Shown here: positions 27,533-35,789 of the stretch, piece by piece | Layout of the letters: each line of letters starts with the position of its first letter | How positions within the stretch are numbered: the stretch's first letter is position 1 | Origin: Cyclobacterium salsum | GTDB lineage: Bacteria; Bacteroidota; Bacteroidia; Cytophagales; Cyclobacteriaceae | NCBI RefSeq assembly: GCF_010119245.1 | Contig: NZ_WNKG01000004.1 | Coordinates: forward strand, 395,630 to 459,629 | DNA: 64,000 nt | Direction of reading: 5' to 3' | Made by a program: the position numbers and the translations under genes | The notes under the pieces: generated by a model | Seen by the model: only the letters and a program-made list of their open reading frames with translations | The model's database searches: none | What the model was told of the DNA's origin: nothing

Positions 27533-28723
27533 ATGTCAATGAAAGTAAGCCAACCCGAAACTACTTTTCAAACCCTGGTTGAACAATTCAAGGCGTGTCG
27601 ACTGAAAACAGAGGAAATTTGTGCGCCTCTGACCGCAGAAGACCATGTACCTCAGCCCATCGTTGATGTCTCCCCGCCCAAATGGCATTTGGCGCATTCC
27701 ACCTGGTTTTTTGAGCAGTTTCTGCTTGGCCCGTTCAAGTCGGGTTATAAGGTTTACGACACGGATTTTGCATATTTATTTAATAGCTATTACAATAATG
27801 CGGGCGAACGGGTTTTGCGGCCAAACAGGGGCCTAATGAGCCGGCCACCTGTAAAGGAAATAATGGCTTTCCGATCGCATGTAACACGAGAAGTGTTGGG
27901 GCTGCTTTCTTCTGGCAAGGCCGGTACCGAAGCCCTGGAAATTCTGGAGTTAGGCATTCATCACGAGCAACAACACCAGGAATTGCTAGTATATGATATC
28001 AAATACATTTTAGGCCATCAGCCCACTTTTCCGGTATACGGAGCGTCGTTTGCTGTGCAGGCGGAAAACCAGGAATTCTCCTGGATCCCGATGGAGGAGG
28101 GGATTAATGAAATCGGCTTCTCCGGGGATGGCTTTTGTTATGACAATGAATTGGGAAGGCACCGGGTCTTTCTGGAGCCTTATCAAATTGCCAGCAAACT
28201 GGTCACCAATGGGGAATATATGGAATTCATCGCCGACGGTGCCTATTCGGATTTTAATCTTTGGCATGCCGACGGATGGGATTACCTGCAAAAAAATACC
28301 CTAGAGGCTCCCCTGTACTGGCATTATACCAAAGGAGAATGGCACCATTACACGCTAAATGGACTGATGCCCGTGGACCCGTCACTACCGGTTCAACATG
28401 TGAGCATGTACGAAGCCTATGCTTTTGCCGAATGGAAAGGCCTGCGCCTACCTACGGAATTCGAGTGGGAGGCTGCTGCGGACCGATTTTCCTGGGGACA
28501 ACTCTGGGAATGGACGGGAAGTGCCTACCTTCCCTACCCCGGATTTCAAAAAGCCCCGGGAGCGCTGGGAGAATACAACGGAAAATTTATGATCAACCAA
28601 CACGTTTTGAGAGGTGCCTCCGTGGCCACGGCAGCCAACCATAGCAGAAAAAGCTACCGTAATTTTTTTGCGCCTGCCTCTCGATGGATTTTTTCTGGAA
28701 TCAGACTTGCCCAATCCCTATGA
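27533..28723 (+). CDS. egtB: Ergothioneine biosynthesis sulfoxide synthase EgtB
   Basis: The ATG at 27533 (or 27539) is preferred; the longer open frame from 27407 would run through the terminator. About 396 residues: an N-terminal DinB-like domain with iron-binding HLAHSTWFFEQF and HHEQQHQELL, then an FGE-sulfatase domain with LPTEFEWEAAADR, WEWTGSAY and the family-typical end NFFAPASRWIFSGIRLA. EgtB joins trimethylhistidine (hercynine) to a thiol with O2 using non-haem iron. The stop overlaps the start of egtD (ATGA), so the two are co-translated. The thiol donor (cysteine or gamma-glutamylcysteine) cannot be told. Confidence 0.9.
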   Translation: MSMKVSQPETTFQTLVEQFKACRLKTEEICAPLTAEDHVPQPIVDVSPPKWHLAHSTWFFEQFLLGPFKSGYKVYDTDFAYLFNSYYNNAGERVLRPNRGLMSRPPVKEIMAFRSHVTREVLGLLSSGKAGTEALEILELGIHHEQQHQELLVYDIKYILGHQPTFPVYGASFAVQAENQEFSWIPMEEGINEIGFSGDGFCYDNELGRHRVFLEPYQIASKLVTNGEYMEFIADGAYSDFNLWHADGWDYLQKNTLEAPLYWHYTKGEWHHYTLNGLMPVDPSLPVQHVSMYEAYAFAEWKGLRLPTEFEWEAAADRFSWGQLWEWTGSAYLPYPGFQKAPGALGEYNGKFMINQHVLRGASVATAANHSRKSYRNFFAPASRWIFSGIRLAQSL

Positions 28724-29652
28724 CAACAGACACATTTGAAAAGGATATCCTTAAGGGATTGCAATCAAACCCCAAGAGACTTTTTTCCAAATACTTTTAT
28801 GATCATAAAGGCTCTGCCCTGTTCCAGCAAATCATGCACCTGCCGGAATACTACCTCCCTGCTTGTGAAACAGAAATCTTACAACACCGGGCAAAAGACA
28901 TCATCAACAAACTCCCGGAGGCTAACTACGACGTCGTAGAACTTGGTGCCGGAGATGGCAGTAAAACCGCGTATTTTCTGGATGCCATGATCCGGGAAAA
29001 GAAGAAAGTCACCTATATTCCCCTGGACATTTCTCCTGAAATACTTTCGGTAAATGAAGAAATCATGCGGCAGAAACTTCCCGGTCTGTGTGTCAACCCC
29101 ATTGCCGGGGACTACTTTGAAACCCTGAAAAATATTTCGTCAAGAAAAAACCCGAAAATTATTCTGTTTCTTGGCAGCAATATCGGAAATTTTGAAGGAG
29201 AAAAAGCCCTTGACTTTATCCGCTTTGTAAAAAGTTTTATGGGAAAGGGGGATTACTTTATGCTGGGAGTTGACCTGAAAAAGCATCCCAGAACCATTCT
29301 TGCGGCGTATGATGATCCCGCCGGCATCACCAAAAAGTTTAATATCAACCTTCTGGACAGGATCAATAGGGAATTAAATGGAAATTTCAATACCGCTGAT
29401 TTTGATCACTATGCGAGTTATGATCCCATAAGCGGGGCCACCAATAGCTACCTGATCAGTAAAGTCGAACAAAAGGTCCGGGTATCTGGCCAAACCCTTA
29501 CTTTTTCTCCCTACGAAGCCATCCATATGGAGATTTCGCAAAAATACAGCCTGCATGACCTGGATCGGATCAGGGAAAATGCGGGATTCAATAAGGACCA
29601 TCATTTTACCGATAGCAAATCCTATTTCAGCATCAGTCTTTTTGAGGTATAA
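28720..29652 (+). CDS. egtD: L-histidine N-alpha-methyltransferase EgtD
   Basis: Start at ATG 28720, which overlaps the egtB stop by 4 bases, is preferred over the ATG at 28684. About 310 residues. SAM-binding motif VVELGAGDGSKT, plus ILFLGSNIGNFEG and SPYEAIHMEISQKYS, typical of EgtD. It trimethylates histidine to hercynine, the substrate of EgtB. With EgtB it forms a compact ergothioneine pathway; no egtE-like C-S lyase is adjacent, so that step is encoded elsewhere or done by a general PLP lyase. Confidence 0.9.
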   Translation: MTTDTFEKDILKGLQSNPKRLFSKYFYDHKGSALFQQIMHLPEYYLPACETEILQHRAKDIINKLPEANYDVVELGAGDGSKTAYFLDAMIREKKKVTYIPLDISPEILSVNEEIMRQKLPGLCVNPIAGDYFETLKNISSRKNPKIILFLGSNIGNFEGEKALDFIRFVKSFMGKGDYFMLGVDLKKHPRTILAAYDDPAGITKKFNINLLDRINRELNGNFNTADFDHYASYDPISGATNSYLISKVEQKVRVSGQTLTFSPYEAIHMEISQKYSLHDLDRIRENAGFNKDHHFTDSKSYFSISLFEV

Positions 29653-29654
29653 GC

Positions 29655-30398
29655 CTACTTATCGAACCCGGGCCTTACAAAAAGATCCATATCGGGAAAT
29701 GTCTGTTCCAATTCCGCCTGGACTTGCTGAAGAGCCGCCATAATCCTGAATAGGGCACTTTCCTCTTCTTCAAAGAATCCCAGGAGCGTTGCCCATGCCC
29801 GCAGGGAGCGTTCAATGGCGATCCGTGTTATTTTGGCAGTACCATTGTAATCCCGATCCTTCTCGGGAAGTACCTTTTCATAGCCTCCCTCCTTTCCCAT
29901 CAAAGCCCGATGGCTTTTCGCAACTATGAAGTGATGGTACCAACGAATTACTTCCAGACTTTCCCTCAGCAGCAAAATTTCCCTTTCTCCTTCCTGCATC
30001 GTTCTTATCCCCAGCTCCACCTCCTCAAAAATTTTATCCATGCAGATCTTTACCAGTCCTTGTTCCAGCCATTGCCGGGAGAGTTCCAAATAAGCCATGG
30101 ATTTTTGTGTCAAGGGGTGCTTTTCTACCGCTGTTTTTTGTTCAGCCCTTTCTTTCTCAAACTCCGGATCCGTTCTTGTCAGGTCTATGCCCTTTTCCCT
30201 GGCCATTTTATCAAGCAGTTTTATGGCTTCTTCCAGAGTTTTGGTAATGGGTTCCAGGGATGTTTCCCATTTCGGATCATTTGCAGCTACCTGCCGATCC
30301 TCTTTTTCCATGGCAAAAACCCTACACCTGTCGGCATAAACACATCGCTCACACCAACGGTCGCAATAATTGTGGATGCCTGAAATAAAATTATCCAT
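29655..30398 (-). CDS. Uncharacterised protein with N-terminal Cys cluster
   Basis: A 247-residue, highly charged and mostly helical soluble protein that I do not recognise. The N-terminus has CDRWCERCVYADRC (Cys spacing 3-2-5), resembling a zinc or iron-sulfur site. The rest is rich in Glu, Lys and Arg with a WYHHFIVAKSHRAL segment and an acidic C-terminus. It is convergent with egtD, 2 bases apart, and divergent from phnW. No function assigned. Confidence 0.7.
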   Translation of the reverse strand: MDNFISGIHNYCDRWCERCVYADRCRVFAMEKEDRQVAANDPKWETSLEPITKTLEEAIKLLDKMAREKGIDLTRTDPEFEKERAEQKTAVEKHPLTQKSMAYLELSRQWLEQGLVKICMDKIFEEVELGIRTMQEGEREILLLRESLEVIRWYHHFIVAKSHRALMGKEGGYEKVLPEKDRDYNGTAKITRIAIERSLRAWATLLGFFEEEESALFRIMAALQQVQAELEQTFPDMDLFVRPGFDK

Positions 30399-30504
30399 GA
30401 TGTTGTAACCGGTTCACTAATGAAGATACTAATTTCAGGCAGATTCCTGAAATAGTAGGGCGGAAACCTTATATTTAGCATTCGAATTTTTGCCTATTAC
30501 CATC

Positions 30505-31605
30505 ATGATCATACCCGAAAACCCTTATTTATTGCTTACTCCCGGACCTTTGAGTACCAGTAAAACCGTACGTGCCGCCATGAACCGGGACTGGTGCACC
30601 TGGGATTCGGATTACAACGAGCTGGTCCAAAAGATACGTTCTTCCTTGGTAGAACTGAGTCAAGGTGGTTCTGGTTATACATCGGTATTGATGCAGGGAA
30701 GCGGAACCTTTTCAGTAGAAGCTGTCCTTTGGACCTGCCTAAAGCCCGATAGCACCCTTCTGGTAATTTCAAATGGTGCTTATGGCAAACGAATGGCAAA
30801 AATTGCCTCCATGATGGGCGTGGGATTGGAAGTACTGACGTTCTCAGAAGGCAAACAGCCGGACCCGGAAATCGTGGAAAAAACGCTGCGAGCCCATCCG
30901 GAAATCACCCATATAGGCATGGTACACTGCGAAACGACTACCGGTATGCGCAATCGGTATGCGCCCATTGCCGAATTGGCCGGGAAATGGGGGAAAGTTT
31001 TCATTCTGGATGCCATGAGTAGCTTTGGAGGTATTCCCCTGGATATCCGCGCCCCAAAAATCGACTTCCTGATCAGCAGTGCCAATAAGTGCATTCAGGG
31101 GGTGCCGGGATTTGGTTTCGTGTTGGCCAATAAAGGCCTGCTGCTGGAGTGCGAGGGTAATTCGAAAAGTCACTCGCTAGACCTGTTTGATCAATGGCAA
31201 ACCATGGAGGAAAACAAGGGCAAATGGCGATTTACCTCGCCCACCCATACCGTTCGGGCCTTTTTACAAGCCTTGCAAGAACTGGAAGAAGAGGGAGGCA
31301 TAGAAGCGAGGTATCAACGCTACTGCACGAATCACGAAATCCTGATTCGAGGAATGGAAAATGCGGGTATTCGGGCTTTCCTTTCTCCGGAAGACCAATC
31401 TCCGATCATAACGGCCTTCCATGAACCTGAAAATTCCGGTTTTTCCTTTGAAAAACTGTACCACTTATTGAAATCCGAGGGTTTTGTCATTTATCCGGGA
31501 AAGGTTTCGCAAGCACCTACTTTTAGAATTGGCCATATCGGACATGTTTTTCCGGAGGACATTCGCCGCCTGGTAGCTGCCGTGGAAAAAATAAAATTTT
31601 GGTAA
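30505..31605 (+). CDS. phnW: 2-aminoethylphosphonate:pyruvate aminotransferase-like enzyme
   Basis: The ATG at 30505 (MIIPENPYLLLTPGPLS) is preferred over TTG at 30490. About 366 residues, the usual PhnW length. Fold-type I PLP enzyme: LLTPGPLSTSKTV, MQGSGTFSVEAV, HCETTTGMRN, DAMSSFGGIPLD and the PLP lysine in SSANKCIQGVPGF. PhnW converts 2-aminoethylphosphonate to phosphonoacetaldehyde. The usual partner (PhnX, or PhnA with PhnY) is not adjacent, so either the second step is encoded elsewhere or the enzyme serves phosphonolipid metabolism or a related amine. Confidence 0.85.
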   Translation: MIIPENPYLLLTPGPLSTSKTVRAAMNRDWCTWDSDYNELVQKIRSSLVELSQGGSGYTSVLMQGSGTFSVEAVLWTCLKPDSTLLVISNGAYGKRMAKIASMMGVGLEVLTFSEGKQPDPEIVEKTLRAHPEITHIGMVHCETTTGMRNRYAPIAELAGKWGKVFILDAMSSFGGIPLDIRAPKIDFLISSANKCIQGVPGFGFVLANKGLLLECEGNSKSHSLDLFDQWQTMEENKGKWRFTSPTHTVRAFLQALQELEEEGGIEARYQRYCTNHEILIRGMENAGIRAFLSPEDQSPIITAFHEPENSGFSFEKLYHLLKSEGFVIYPGKVSQAPTFRIGHIGHVFPEDIRRLVAAVEKIKFW

Positions 31606-31606
31606 A

Positions 31607-31662
31607 AAAGTAGTATCCGGAGACCAAATGCTACGCTTTCGGAAATACCCGGACACTACTTT
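31607..31662. terminator. Long-stem hairpin between convergent phnW and esterase gene
   Basis: Arms AAAGTAGTATCCGG (31607-31620) and CCGGACACTACTTT (31649-31662) pair with one mismatch around a 28-base loop. It lies just past the phnW stop and before the esterase stop on the other strand, so it could terminate both. Confidence 0.4.
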
Positions 31663-31680
31663 GGTTAAAATCTACATGCC

Positions 31681-33132
31681 CTATTTCTTGCCGTAGGTGA
31701 TTCCCTGCCAGTCGTCCGTTCGGAACGGATCAGCAGGAAGTCCTTCCTTATTGTACAGGTTGAGATCATCGGGATTGTCTGCCCAGCCGTATCGCACCGC
31801 AACCGGCTGCGCTATATCTCCGGTTTCCAAAACGATCTGGTTTCCATCCTGAAAGCCTTTGACCCAGTGAAATTCCTTGTCAGCGCCAGCCACGGCAAAG
31901 CCCTTTACATAGCCGTATTTATCCTTGACCATCAAGCCAGAACCCACCTGATCGAAACTGATCCGGATCTGATTTCCCTGAACTTCCATGGATTTAAAGG
32001 TGGGGCCGCTGTAGACCACATCCATTCCATAGGCTACCTTTTTTGCAGCACGAGCCAGTCTTTCTCCAACTGTCCATTTATCTCTGGGGTGGATGTCATC
32101 GGCCTCCCCTTTATCAATGATCACTGCCTGTGCGGTATTGGGAAGGGATAAGGTCATGCTTTGAGCTTCCCTTAATTCGGCCCAGTCACTATCGCCCGGT
32201 TCTTCTTTCGGTTGTCTGAAATTGGCCAACTGCACCCAAATAAAGGGAAAATCGCCCTGTCCCCACTGTTTTCTCCAGTCTTCGATCATCAGTGGAAAGA
32301 TCTCCCGGTATTGATAGGCCCTTCCGGCATTGGATTCCCCCTGGTACCAAAGGGCTCCTTTGATGGCAAACGGTATCACCGGCTCCAGCATGCCATAGAA
32401 AAGGCTGGTCGGCCAGTTGTTGGGCCTCCGGACCTCCGGATCGGAAAAATCGGTAGGCCCCTCTACCTGATTGGTGGCGATCCGTTGGCTGAAATCTGCG
32501 TGCGTAGCCATTGCCTCTGCACTGGTCCATGCCTCGGAAACCGTACCACCCCAATTGATGTCCAACAGTCCTATCGGCACATCCAGGTCTGCTTGAATTC
32601 TTCGGGCAAAATAGTAACCGATGGCGGAGAAATTTTCAACGGAAGCCGGTGTACAAACGGACCACTTGGCTTCGGCTACATCTTCCAGAGGCTGCAGGCT
32701 CAGGTCCCTTCCTACCTCAAACAAGCGGATATTGGGATAATCGGCCACTTTGATACTGTCCTCCCCGTTGTTGGTGTTTTTCAAGGCCCATTCCATGTTG
32801 GATTGGCCTCCCAGCACCCACACATCCCCCATCATGACGTTTTCATAGGCAAGTGATTCTTTCGATGTGTTAACCGTTAATGTATAGGGTCCCCCTTTTG
32901 GAAAAGCATCCAGTTTAAGTTCCCAGTTTCCTTCCCGATCGGCTCTGACCCGATATTCCTTGTCCTGAAAGGTGACAATCACTCGTTGTCGCGGATCGGC
33001 CATTCCCCATACGGGGATTTCCTGGCCTCTTTGCAACACCATGTGATCCGCAAAAACCCGCGGTAATTTCAGCTCCGCCTGTACCTGAAACATCCACAGG
33101 CATAGGGCGATAAGCATCCCAATTTTTTTCAT
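31681..33132 (-). CDS. Sialate O-acetylesterase
   Basis: A 483-residue exported SGNH-type esterase: signal peptide ending FQVQA, then LPRVFADHMVLQRGQEIPVWG, the nucleophile block VLGGQSNMEWAL, the oxyanion block GALWYQGESNAG, and the catalytic Asp-His region GEADDIHPRDKWTVGERLA. Such enzymes remove O-acetyl groups from sialic acid or plant/host glycans in the periplasm. It stands alone; no sialidase or glycoside hydrolase is adjacent. Confidence 0.9.
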   Translation of the reverse strand: MKKIGMLIALCLWMFQVQAELKLPRVFADHMVLQRGQEIPVWGMADPRQRVIVTFQDKEYRVRADREGNWELKLDAFPKGGPYTLTVNTSKESLAYENVMMGDVWVLGGQSNMEWALKNTNNGEDSIKVADYPNIRLFEVGRDLSLQPLEDVAEAKWSVCTPASVENFSAIGYYFARRIQADLDVPIGLLDINWGGTVSEAWTSAEAMATHADFSQRIATNQVEGPTDFSDPEVRRPNNWPTSLFYGMLEPVIPFAIKGALWYQGESNAGRAYQYREIFPLMIEDWRKQWGQGDFPFIWVQLANFRQPKEEPGDSDWAELREAQSMTLSLPNTAQAVIIDKGEADDIHPRDKWTVGERLARAAKKVAYGMDVVYSGPTFKSMEVQGNQIRISFDQVGSGLMVKDKYGYVKGFAVAGADKEFHWVKGFQDGNQIVLETGDIAQPVAVRYGWADNPDDLNLYNKEGLPADPFRTDDWQGITYGKK

Positions 33133-33861
33133 TGTTATCTGAGTTTAGTTTAATTGAAAAAAGAATTGATAATATACGATTTTTGACCCAAAATTCAGTA
33201 TTCAACCAATTTTTAACTTTTTCGTTGTTTTAATTGATAAAAACTTATTTTCTCTGATCCAAAATTAGGTTTTTTCCGGCCTTCAATGGTTATGGTTTTT
33301 GGATCAAGATGGAAGGAGTTAAGAAAAAGAGTTAGCTCCCTTAGGAGATCCACTCTTTTTTAGCCTGGAATTCTGATTCAAAAATCAAATGATGGAAACG
33401 TAAAAGAGATTTATTCTCTAAACTATAACCCATCATTTGAAATAAGATTTGACAGCCTTGATCTCTTTGGTTCGTTTTTGGGCAAGCCTGTCCTGAAAAG
33501 CAAAGCGGCTCAGGGCCTGTCCTGAACACCTAAGTGAATCAGGGCCAAAAATGAACAGGAAGAAATAAAGGTCAAAATGGCCTTTAAACCATTAAAATTG
33601 AGTTTTAATGGGAAAATTTTAGAACCGTAAACCTGAATATTATTATAAATTAGATGGAATTATGCAATAGGCTTCGTAGTGCCTGCCCCGTTTTTCAGTG
33701 GGAGTTTTTTACTCCTTTCGGCTTTGACGCCTTCGAAGCAGCACAATCGCCGTCGCAGGAAATTTTTTCCGATTTAGCTTTTATATTGTCTTTTATTAAT
33801 TCCGAAGAAAAGACCATACTCAGCGGTATAGTCGAGTGGGATTTATATTGAATCTACTATT
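33133..33861. repeat. Intergenic region with interspersed inverted repeat
   Basis: A gap of about 730 bases. At 33470-33557 it holds an imperfect inverted repeat with arms GTTCGTTTTTGGGC and GGGCCAAAAATGAAC, enclosing two copies of GCCTGTCCTGA; this resembles dispersed repeats of Bacteroidota genomes. A 65-codon open frame (33654-33851) has no recognisable product and is not called. The region marks the left edge of a more A+T-rich patch. Confidence 0.5.
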
Positions 33862-35484
33862 TTATTTCTGAATCGGATGTGGAGGCGCAATTGAATCGTT
33901 GTACTTGGCTTTGCCTAAAAGCCAGCTAAAATCTCCTGAGAGTTGCGGTCCGTTATTACTGACTTCCCCATTAACAATTTTATAGATCCCAGCACTTGAA
34001 TGACAACCCATACAGCTTTCGGTTCCAAAAATGGTTATTGCGTTTTTGGGATTGCCTTCCATTAAATCAGACGCATTTTGGTTTCCTCCTTGAAAAAATG
34101 TTTCCATAGTTAAATTAGTAAGCAAAGCAATATTTGGATCTCCACCCGGCTTGTTTACGACAGACTCAGGAACCGTATTGTCGTCTTTGCCATTTGGTCC
34201 AGGTAGTGCGTTTTGGTTTAACGGATACTGAGTGTCAACTAGCATATAATACTGCCATATACTGCCTTCTTGTGCAAAATAGGCTTGCATTTGTTTGTTA
34301 ATGTTTTTTACCCTCACTGGAATGTCTACCATTCTAAAAGCCTGGGTTTTCATTACTTTTTCCGATGCCCAATACTGCTCTGGGTAAATACTATCTTTTT
34401 TTTGCTGATCCTTGCCTGTTAATTGCCAATAATCTCCTTGTGGGTCTTCCATAAACTTAAAGGTTGTACCGTTAGATACATCGTAGTTTACCGGGCAAAT
34501 TTCGCAATTCGGATCACGTAGGGTTGGGTGAATTAATTTCCGCTTACCATTAACTTCAATAACATTCTGATCCAGGTTATCTACGTGCTCAAAAGTGGAC
34601 CAAACCCACTGCTTTGCGGTTGGCGTTTTTTGGCTTATGTGCATTCCAATTAACCCAATGTCTTTTTTAACTAAATCACCGGCATCATTATATACGTACC
34701 CTTCATCTTGGTAGTAGCGAGATTTAATGTCTGAATCTTCTAGAATCTTCCATGCAAATTTAATTTCTACTGCTCCTAAATTTCCAGCGTTGTAATCTCC
34801 AGCAGGAAAGTCCGCAATAGCGCCTGTACTTGTAAAATCTAACTGACCATTTATGTTGTACAATTGATTCTCTACTACATAATCAAATTCAATTTGATTC
34901 ATAAGTACCTCGTATACTACCACGTTGCCGTTTTGATCGTACAACTTCCCAGCAAAAGCTTGATCGGTCTCATCGGCTATATTGCTAAAATTGTCGGGAT
35001 GTGTTGGTGTGTTCGAAGATAGTACAATTCTAGCGTCAGCATCAGCTAAAACCTCTTTGGGAATTTTCAGTCCAAAGTCTGTTCTGGGAGCTCCCCATGG
35101 AGCTGGTTTTTGACCATCTTCCCGATACACCTGAAAGGCCTCTTTCCAACCTAACCAAGCTGGTTCACCAGCATCTGTAAATTTAGATTTAGGGGTTCCA
35201 TCTTTAGCTACTGGCCATTGAATAGCCATAAATGCTTGCCAGCTGTAGCGATTAAAGCTTTCATTTAAGGCGTAAATATCTCCTTCTTTTTTTAGCTTTT
35301 CTTGTAATACAGGGTCAACATCGACCGGGATATTAGGTGAAAATGCAACTGGTGGTGCAATTTCATCATAGCTCCCTCCCCCTTCACAAGAGAAGAGCAT
35401 CATTCCCACAAATACGAAAAAAAAGAGGCTCCGTTTAGTTGTAAATAGAAGTGACACTCGTTTAAAACAAATTGATCGTTCCAT
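33862..35484 (-). CDS. Haem-c (CxxCH) lipoprotein, unknown function
   Basis: A 540-residue exported lipoprotein (signal ending MMLFSCEGG). A single CMGCHSS haem-c motif lies near the C-terminus, about 55 residues from the end. The middle part (for example RYSWQAFMAIQWP, WVWSTFEHVDNLD) is of the kind found in uncharacterised Bacteroidota cytochrome proteins. It lies downstream of the tyrosinase gene on the same strand, about 305 bases away, and may accept or pass electrons in a phenol-oxidation setting; that link is only contextual. Confidence 0.75.
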   Translation of the reverse strand: MERSICFKRVSLLFTTKRSLFFFVFVGMMLFSCEGGGSYDEIAPPVAFSPNIPVDVDPVLQEKLKKEGDIYALNESFNRYSWQAFMAIQWPVAKDGTPKSKFTDAGEPAWLGWKEAFQVYREDGQKPAPWGAPRTDFGLKIPKEVLADADARIVLSSNTPTHPDNFSNIADETDQAFAGKLYDQNGNVVVYEVLMNQIEFDYVVENQLYNINGQLDFTSTGAIADFPAGDYNAGNLGAVEIKFAWKILEDSDIKSRYYQDEGYVYNDAGDLVKKDIGLIGMHISQKTPTAKQWVWSTFEHVDNLDQNVIEVNGKRKLIHPTLRDPNCEICPVNYDVSNGTTFKFMEDPQGDYWQLTGKDQQKKDSIYPEQYWASEKVMKTQAFRMVDIPVRVKNINKQMQAYFAQEGSIWQYYMLVDTQYPLNQNALPGPNGKDDNTVPESVVNKPGGDPNIALLTNLTMETFFQGGNQNASDLMEGNPKNAITIFGTESCMGCHSSAGIYKIVNGEVSNNGPQLSGDFSWLLGKAKYNDSIAPPHPIQK

Positions 35485-35789
35485 AATTGTGAGTTATTTG
35501 AATAATATTAATTTTCAGATGTTGCCTTTTCTACGGTTCCAAAATCGTAATTTTTGAAATCGTTTTTCTTCGGAATAATTGGCAGGCAGCTTTTTTGGTA
35601 ATTCAGATACTGCATACTCATAATCCGATCTTATTTCAGAAGCCCTATAGGCTCTCCATTCAAACAACCCAAAGCAGCATCGGCTCCATAAATACTAACA
35701 GACACCATAGTTTTCACTACCCTGAGGAATTTAAGCTTTTTATCCTGGCCTATCTACTTCATTTCTTTACACTAGTAGATAGTATTCGC
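35485..35789. other. Gap with short open frames and an inverted repeat
   Basis: On the minus strand a 37-codon frame (35508-35621, start MSMQYLNYQK) and a 25-codon frame (35631-35708, start MVSVSIYGADAA) read like coding fragments, but neither can be supported as a gene. An inverted repeat CTATCTACT / AGTAGATAG (35750-35758, 35774-35782) lies just past the tyrosinase stop and could be a weak terminator. The rest shows nothing clear. Confidence 0.3.

Noticed and set aside
33654..33851. A 65-codon open frame in the gap before the haem-c gene
   Set aside because: No recognisable product, and the surrounding DNA is repeat-like.
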